Source: Clostridiales bacterium
Lineage (GTDB): Bacteria; Bacillota; Clostridia; Oscillospirales; Oscillospiraceae
Assembly (NCBI GenBank): GCA_004551945.1
Contig: SFPN01000015.1
Span: forward strand, 1-50,141
Direction: 5' to 3'
Length of the DNA: 50,141 nt
Made by a program: the position numbers and the translations under genes. Positions 47,411-50,141 of this stretch are shown piece by piece. Position 1 is the first letter of the stretch. The number at the start of each line of letters is the position of its first letter. A model generated the notes under the pieces. That model saw only the letters and a program-made list of their open reading frames with translations, searched no databases and was not told where the DNA came from.

Positions 47411-47662
47411 TCAGTATCGCTTATAGATTTCTCCCCGGTTTCCGGCGTCAATCACAATGACCGTGACCGTGCCGTGATCTACGGTATAGATAATCCTGTA
47501 ATCCCCCACACGAAGCCGAAGTAAATCAGAGTGGCCTTTCAGCTTCTTGATATCTTCCCCATTGGGAAGCTGTTCGATTGCCTTGAAAACGCGCACGCGC
47601 TCCGGCTTTGGGAGACTTTCCATGAACTTTCGGGCCTTTTTCTTGACAAGGATTTTGTACAT
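47411..47662 (-). CDS. RelE/ParE-family toxin
   Basis: This 83-residue protein is of the RelE/ParE fold: YKILVKKKARKFMESLPKPERVRVFKAIEQL at the N-terminus, then LKGHSDLLRLRVGDYRIIYTVD and VIVIDAGNRGEIYKRY. The central RLRVGDYRIIY and the terminal DAGNRGEIYKR are the usual RelE blocks. It is likely a ribosome-dependent mRNA endonuclease. Its start overlaps the antitoxin stop (TGATG). Confidence 0.88.
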   Translation of the reverse strand: MYKILVKKKARKFMESLPKPERVRVFKAIEQLPNGEDIKKLKGHSDLLRLRVGDYRIIYTVDHGTVTVIVIDAGNRGEIYKRY

Positions 47663-47877
47663 CAGTCAATCTCCCATAGCTTTTTCAGATCTTCCAGCGG
47701 AACAGCATCGTCTTTTTCCGGGTCCGGGTCATTCAGGTAGTTTTCTACCATTCGCTCACAAAAGATATCATCCGCTTCTTCATCGGCGGTGATACCCTGG
47801 ACATAGGCCAGAACATAGCCCATCTTATAGTCTGGCACGCTGTCCAGCAGGGCAATGACTTTTTCGCGGTTGCTCAT
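47662..47877 (-). CDS. Antitoxin partner of the RelE-type toxin
   Basis: This 71-residue acidic protein (KVIALLDSVPDYKMGYVLAYVQGITADEEADDIFCERMVENYLNDPDPEKDDAVPLEDLKKLW) ends in a charged flexible tail, the usual toxin-wrapping element. Its stop overlaps the toxin start and its start overlaps the preceding gene by four bases. The pairing is inferred from order and overlap. Confidence 0.78.
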   Translation of the reverse strand: MSNREKVIALLDSVPDYKMGYVLAYVQGITADEEADDIFCERMVENYLNDPDPEKDDAVPLEDLKKLWEID

Positions 47878-48104
47878 GTGTCAGTTCTCCTTTCAATGCT
47901 ATATGATGTGCTGTCCCTGGCCTGGTCCCGTGCCATAGTTTCCGCTATCGCGCGGCCAATGAATCCATTGACGGACTCCCCACGAGCGGCAGCATGGGTC
48001 TGGATGAGCTCTTTTCGGCCCTTGGGAATCGTTAGGTTGATACGGTCATAGGTTTTGGCTATAAATTTATTTGTGGCCCGCTGCTGGGCTTTTGATACGG
48101 GCAT
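47874..48104 (-). CDS. Ribbon-helix-helix-like DNA-binding protein of the toxin-antitoxin operon
   Basis: This 76-residue basic protein has a strand-helix-helix pattern (DRINLTIPKGRKELIQTHAAARGESVNGFIGRAIAETM) typical of Arc/MetJ-like regulators that control RelE operons. It is the first gene of the operon and overlaps the antitoxin by four bases (ATGA). It probably binds the repeats around the operon promoter. Confidence 0.78.
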   Translation of the reverse strand: MPVSKAQQRATNKFIAKTYDRINLTIPKGRKELIQTHAAARGESVNGFIGRAIAETMARDQARDSTSYSIERRTDT

Positions 48105-48162
48105 GCCATCAACTCCTTTGCTTGAAGGAAGCTCAAAGGATATACTCTTTTATTGTATTGTA

Positions 48163-48191
48163 ATTATACCACAGAGATATAGTTGTGTAAA
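48163..48191 (-). promoter_or_regulatory. Promoter of the toxin-antitoxin operon with repeated operator
   Basis: TTTACA, a 17-bp spacer and TATAAT on the minus strand. Two repeats of the type ATATARTTGYGYAAATAT (48177-48194 and 48208-48225, 15 of 18 identical, 31 bp apart) overlap and flank the -35. Confidence 0.8.
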
Positions 48192-48344
48192 TATAAATGT
48201 TTGACAAATATAATTGCGCAAATATGTGGGATGTGACGAAGGGACGAGAGAAAAACAAAGGAAGATACGCCATACGTGTATAGGATATTTATTCGTTATA
48301 TCCATGGATGGAGAAGAGCCTTTTTCGTGGGAGACCCAGTGAAA

Positions 48345-48366
48345 TTTAGTCTTTATTTAGTCTTTA
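48345..48366 (+). repeat. Possible integrase arm-type sites, right end
   Basis: Two tandem copies of TTTAGTCTTTA, matching the TTTGGTCTTTA doublet at 42327-42348. TTGAAAATCAAGG is also shared by both ends (42280-42292 and 48426-48438). Confidence 0.55.
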
Positions 48367-48479
48367 CACACTCAAATTTTACGGCACAATATAAGACAAT
48401 GCGAAATACAAACAAGAAAAAACCATTGAAAATCAAGGCTTTTCAGATAGTAAAACAGTGCGGAATATTTAAAAGCAGA

Positions 48480-48502
48480 TTCAAGTCCCGTCATCCGCAC
48501 CA
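48480..48502 (+). repeat. attR core of the integrative element
   Basis: An exact copy of the 23-bp tRNA-Leu 3' end at 42236-42258, without the rest of a tRNA gene. Confidence 0.95.
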
Positions 48503-48507
48503 TAACT

Positions 48508-48555
48508 GGACCGATAATTGATACAATGTATCAGTTGTCGGTCCGTTTCTTTTTG
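48508..48555 (+). terminator. Displaced original terminator of tRNA-Leu
   Basis: GGACCGA pairs with TCGGTCC, with an inner TGATAC/GTATCA arm, followed by GTTTCTTTTTG. It lies 6 bp after attR, the position expected for the tRNA terminator before insertion. Confidence 0.8.
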
Positions 48556-48709
48556 TCCTGAAAAGGCTTGAAAACGGCGGCTTTCTAGTCATCTGCGGGT
48601 GCATCAGCTTCTCCTGACAAGCTGCGGACAGCGCATTTTCTGTCGCGAATGACTCGTTTCGGCCCTGGGATAGAGAAGTTATCGTTTCAAAACTGGCTAT
48701 CGTTTCATC

Positions 48710-48757
48710 AAGAAAAGCGCCTGTGTGGAGCCGTCAAGAACTCCATCTCAGGCGCTT
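48710..48757 (-). terminator. Terminator of the serine recombinase gene
   Basis: AAGCGCCTG (48715-48723) pairs with CAGGCGCTT (48749-48757), with an inner GGAG/CTCC arm. On the minus strand TTTTCTT follows. Confidence 0.75.
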
Positions 48758-48770
48758 GCCTTATTCCGGT

Positions 48771-50141
48771 TCACAGCATTTCGGTTATCTCCATACCGTT
48801 TTTAAAGTGGAACACCAGATTCCCATCCTCGTAAACCGTCACCCGGTCGACCAGATTCAGCCAAAGCCGGTCGCTATAGTGCACCGGCAACGAGGCGTCA
48901 ATGGTCATCAGCTCGGTCATGAAGCACTCCATGACGTCAGCCTGAAAGCGCTTCGTGACCTTTTGCCGCTGAAGCTGAGTCAGGGCCGCGCATTCTGTGT
49001 CAATGGCGTCTGTGTTCAGGTATTCGTCGCGGAGCATCACGCAGGTTTCCAGCAGGACCTCCCGCTCCTCTGTGAGCCGGGCCACGGCCTGCAGGAACAG
49101 GCGCTTGATGTCCTCCTCGGTGAGGTGCGGAGTACCGCAGCGCCGTTCGCCTTTGAACTTTCCGTTGCATTGCCAGATCACACGGCGGTACTTGTCCGTG
49201 CTGTGCCAGACCTTGCTTCCGTAATACTCTCCGCAATCGCCGCAGACGAGCTTTGCAGAGAACGGCCTGAGGCTGTTGTGGTGCCTGCCCTTTGTCTTGC
49301 GAACCGCCATCTCATCCTGAACCTTCTGCCATTGCTCTGGATCGATGATGGCTGGGTGGCTCTGCTCCACAATGTACTGCGGAACCTCGCCCTCGTTCAC
49401 CTTCATCTTCTTGGAGAGAAAGTCCACGGTGAACTTCTTCTGTAGGATGGCGCTGCCCTTGTATTTCTCGTTCGTGAGGATGCTTTCGATGGTGCTGGTC
49501 TGCCACTTGGACTTTCCGCGAGGCGTTGGGATGCCCTTCGCCGTCAGGTGGTTGGCGATCCAGTTGACCGTCTTACCCTGTATGAACAACCGGTAGATTT
49601 CCCGGACCGTCTCCGCCTCCTCCGGCACGATCTCCGGCAGACCGTCCGGTCCTTTGCAGTAACCAAGGAAGGAGGAGTACGGCAGCGTGACCTTACCATC
49701 CGCAAAACGCTTCCGTTGGCCCCATGTGACGTTTTCCGAGATGGACCGGCTCTCCTCCTGCGCGAGACTGCTCATGATGGTGATCAGCAGCTCGCCCTTA
49801 CTGTCGAAGGTGTAGATTCCCTCTTTTTCAAAGTACACCTCGGTCCCGTGTTCCTTCAGCTTCCGGACGGCGGTGAGGCTGTCCACGGTGTTCCGGGCGA
49901 AGCGGCTCACTGATTTGGTCACAATCAGGTCGATGCGACCGGCCAGCGCGTCCTCGATCATTCGGTTGAAGCCCTCGCGGCCTCTGGTGCTCACGGCGGA
50001 GATGCCCTCGTCGGTATACACATCCACAAACTCCCATTCGGGATTGGAGCGGATGTACTTGGTGTAGTAATCTACCTGCGCCTCGTAGGAGGTAAGCTGC
50101 TCCTCGCTATCGGTGGACACACGAGCATATCCGGCCACCCG
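48771..50141 (-). CDS. Large serine recombinase, 5' end outside the window
   Basis: About 456 residues are visible; the start lies beyond 50141. The resolvase-type catalytic domain shows GYARVSTDSEEQ with the catalytic Ser, SRFARNTVDSL and SLAQEESRSISENVTWGQRKR. A recombinase domain follows (GYCKGPDGLPEIVPEEAETVREIYRLF; NEKYKGSAILQKKF), then a zinc ribbon with four cysteines (CGDCGEYY...WQCNGKFKGERRCGTPHL) and a helical C-terminal region. Such proteins move Tn4451-like transposons, conjugative elements and phages. It lies just outside attR and so belongs to another element. It is intact as far as visible. Confidence 0.92.
   Translation of the reverse strand, partial: RVAGYARVSTDSEEQLTSYEAQVDYYTKYIRSNPEWEFVDVYTDEGISAVSTRGREGFNRMIEDALAGRIDLIVTKSVSRFARNTVDSLTAVRKLKEHGTEVYFEKEGIYTFDSKGELLITIMSSLAQEESRSISENVTWGQRKRFADGKVTLPYSSFLGYCKGPDGLPEIVPEEAETVREIYRLFIQGKTVNWIANHLTAKGIPTPRGKSKWQTSTIESILTNEKYKGSAILQKKFTVDFLSKKMKVNEGEVPQYIVEQSHPAIIDPEQWQKVQDEMAVRKTKGRHHNSLRPFSAKLVCGDCGEYYGSKVWHSTDKYRRVIWQCNGKFKGERRCGTPHLTEEDIKRLFLQAVARLTEEREVLLETCVMLRDEYLNTDAIDTECAALTQLQRQKVTKRFQADVMECFMTELMTIDASLPVHYSDRLWLNLVDRVTVYEDGNLVFHFKNGMEITEML

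Larger units (their letters stand above)
42236..48502. mobile_element. Integrative element in tRNA-Leu(GAG), about 6.2 kb
   Basis: The element is bounded by identical 23-bp direct repeats of the tRNA 3' end. Gene order is: integrase (-), repressor (-), then divergent XRE protein, small proteins, excisionase-like protein and HUH replication initiator (+), a non-coding region, and a toxin-antitoxin operon (-). GC content is lower and more even than in the host genes. The int-repressor/activator-excisionase-replication layout resembles phage satellites (PICI-type) and small integrative mobilisable elements. No structural, packaging, relaxase-helicase or conjugation genes are visible. The replication and regulation parts appear intact; transfer would need a helper (inference). 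Confidence 0.9.
48105..48770. other. Gene-free right end of the element and flank
   Basis: It contains the toxin-antitoxin promoter with two 18-bp repeats, the right arm-type repeats (48345-48366), attR (48480-48502), the displaced tRNA terminator (48508-48555), a duplicated ATCGTTTCA (about 48681 and 48699) and the recombinase terminator (48710-48757). An open frame at 48276-48521 crosses attR and is not believed. Confidence 0.6.

Noticed and set aside
48480..48502. A second tRNA gene at attR
   Set aside because: Only the 23-bp 3' end is present; upstream sequence cannot form D or anticodon arms, so this is an attachment-site remnant.
48276..48521. An 81-codon open frame at the right end of the element
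   Set aside because: It runs through the arm repeats and attR, has a composition unlike coding sequence and lacks a ribosome site.

Overview
The window looks like a chromosomal stretch of a high-GC, Gram-positive anaerobe of the Oscillospiraceae type (Flavonifractor, Intestinimonas or Lawsonibacter relatives). This is an inference from gene content: two stand-alone short-chain acyl-CoA dehydrogenases as in butyrate producers, a two-component/VTC/DUF4956/CotH cluster, RarA, type III pantothenate kinase, a TagO/WecB pair, a bacterial type A RNase P RNA, GGAGG ribosome binding sites and sigma-A promoters of the TTGACA-17-TATAAT kind. No database search was possible.

Positions 1-42,000 are mostly housekeeping. 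In order: an acyl-CoA dehydrogenase, a double OB-fold SSB-like protein, a ZIP metal transporter, the AzlC/AzlD exporter, carA with a carB-dapF fusion gene, glnA, purC, glmS, nadE, a response regulator/kinase pair, a VTC-DUF4956-CotH operon, rnpB, a cytidylate-kinase-like gene, a MATE exporter, a second and probably highly expressed acyl-CoA dehydrogenase, an HD hydrolase, gltX, trpS, tagO-wecB, a membrane-anchored protein facing three small unknown genes, coaX, nth, glyA, rarA, an S1 protein, DUF951, a radical SAM protein, a macro-domain protein, a RepA_N-like protein, an MBL-fold hydrolase and a sugar nucleotidyltransferase. Nitrogen and precursor metabolism is concentrated between 4.7 and 15.2 kb (glutamine, carbamoyl phosphate, meso-DAP, SAICAR, glucosamine-6-P, NAD).

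Positions 42,236-48,502 are a compact integrative element of about 6.2 kb in the 3' end of a tRNA-Leu(GAG) gene, bounded by a 23-bp direct repeat. It carries a tyrosine integrase with an XRE-type helix-turn-helix embedded in it, a divergent repressor/activator switch, an excisionase-like protein, several small proteins, a rolling-circle (HUH) replication initiator, a 0.5-kb non-coding region that may hold an origin, and a three-gene toxin-antitoxin operon. It has no visible capsid, packaging or conjugation genes. A large serine recombinase of another mobile element begins just past attR and runs off the window.

The most unusual non-coding structure is at 40,825-41,089. Two tandem units each consist of three long hairpins enclosed by a TAAYAATG/CATTRTTA closing stem. 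The stem sequences differ between units while the architecture is kept. A third unit, in inverse orientation, is cut by the left edge of the window. Other points to check are the CarB-DapF fusion, a 590-bp insertion bracketed by copies of the glyA stop-codon region, iteron-like repeats in the RepA_N-like gene, and a consensus rnpB promoter placed inside the end of the CotH gene.
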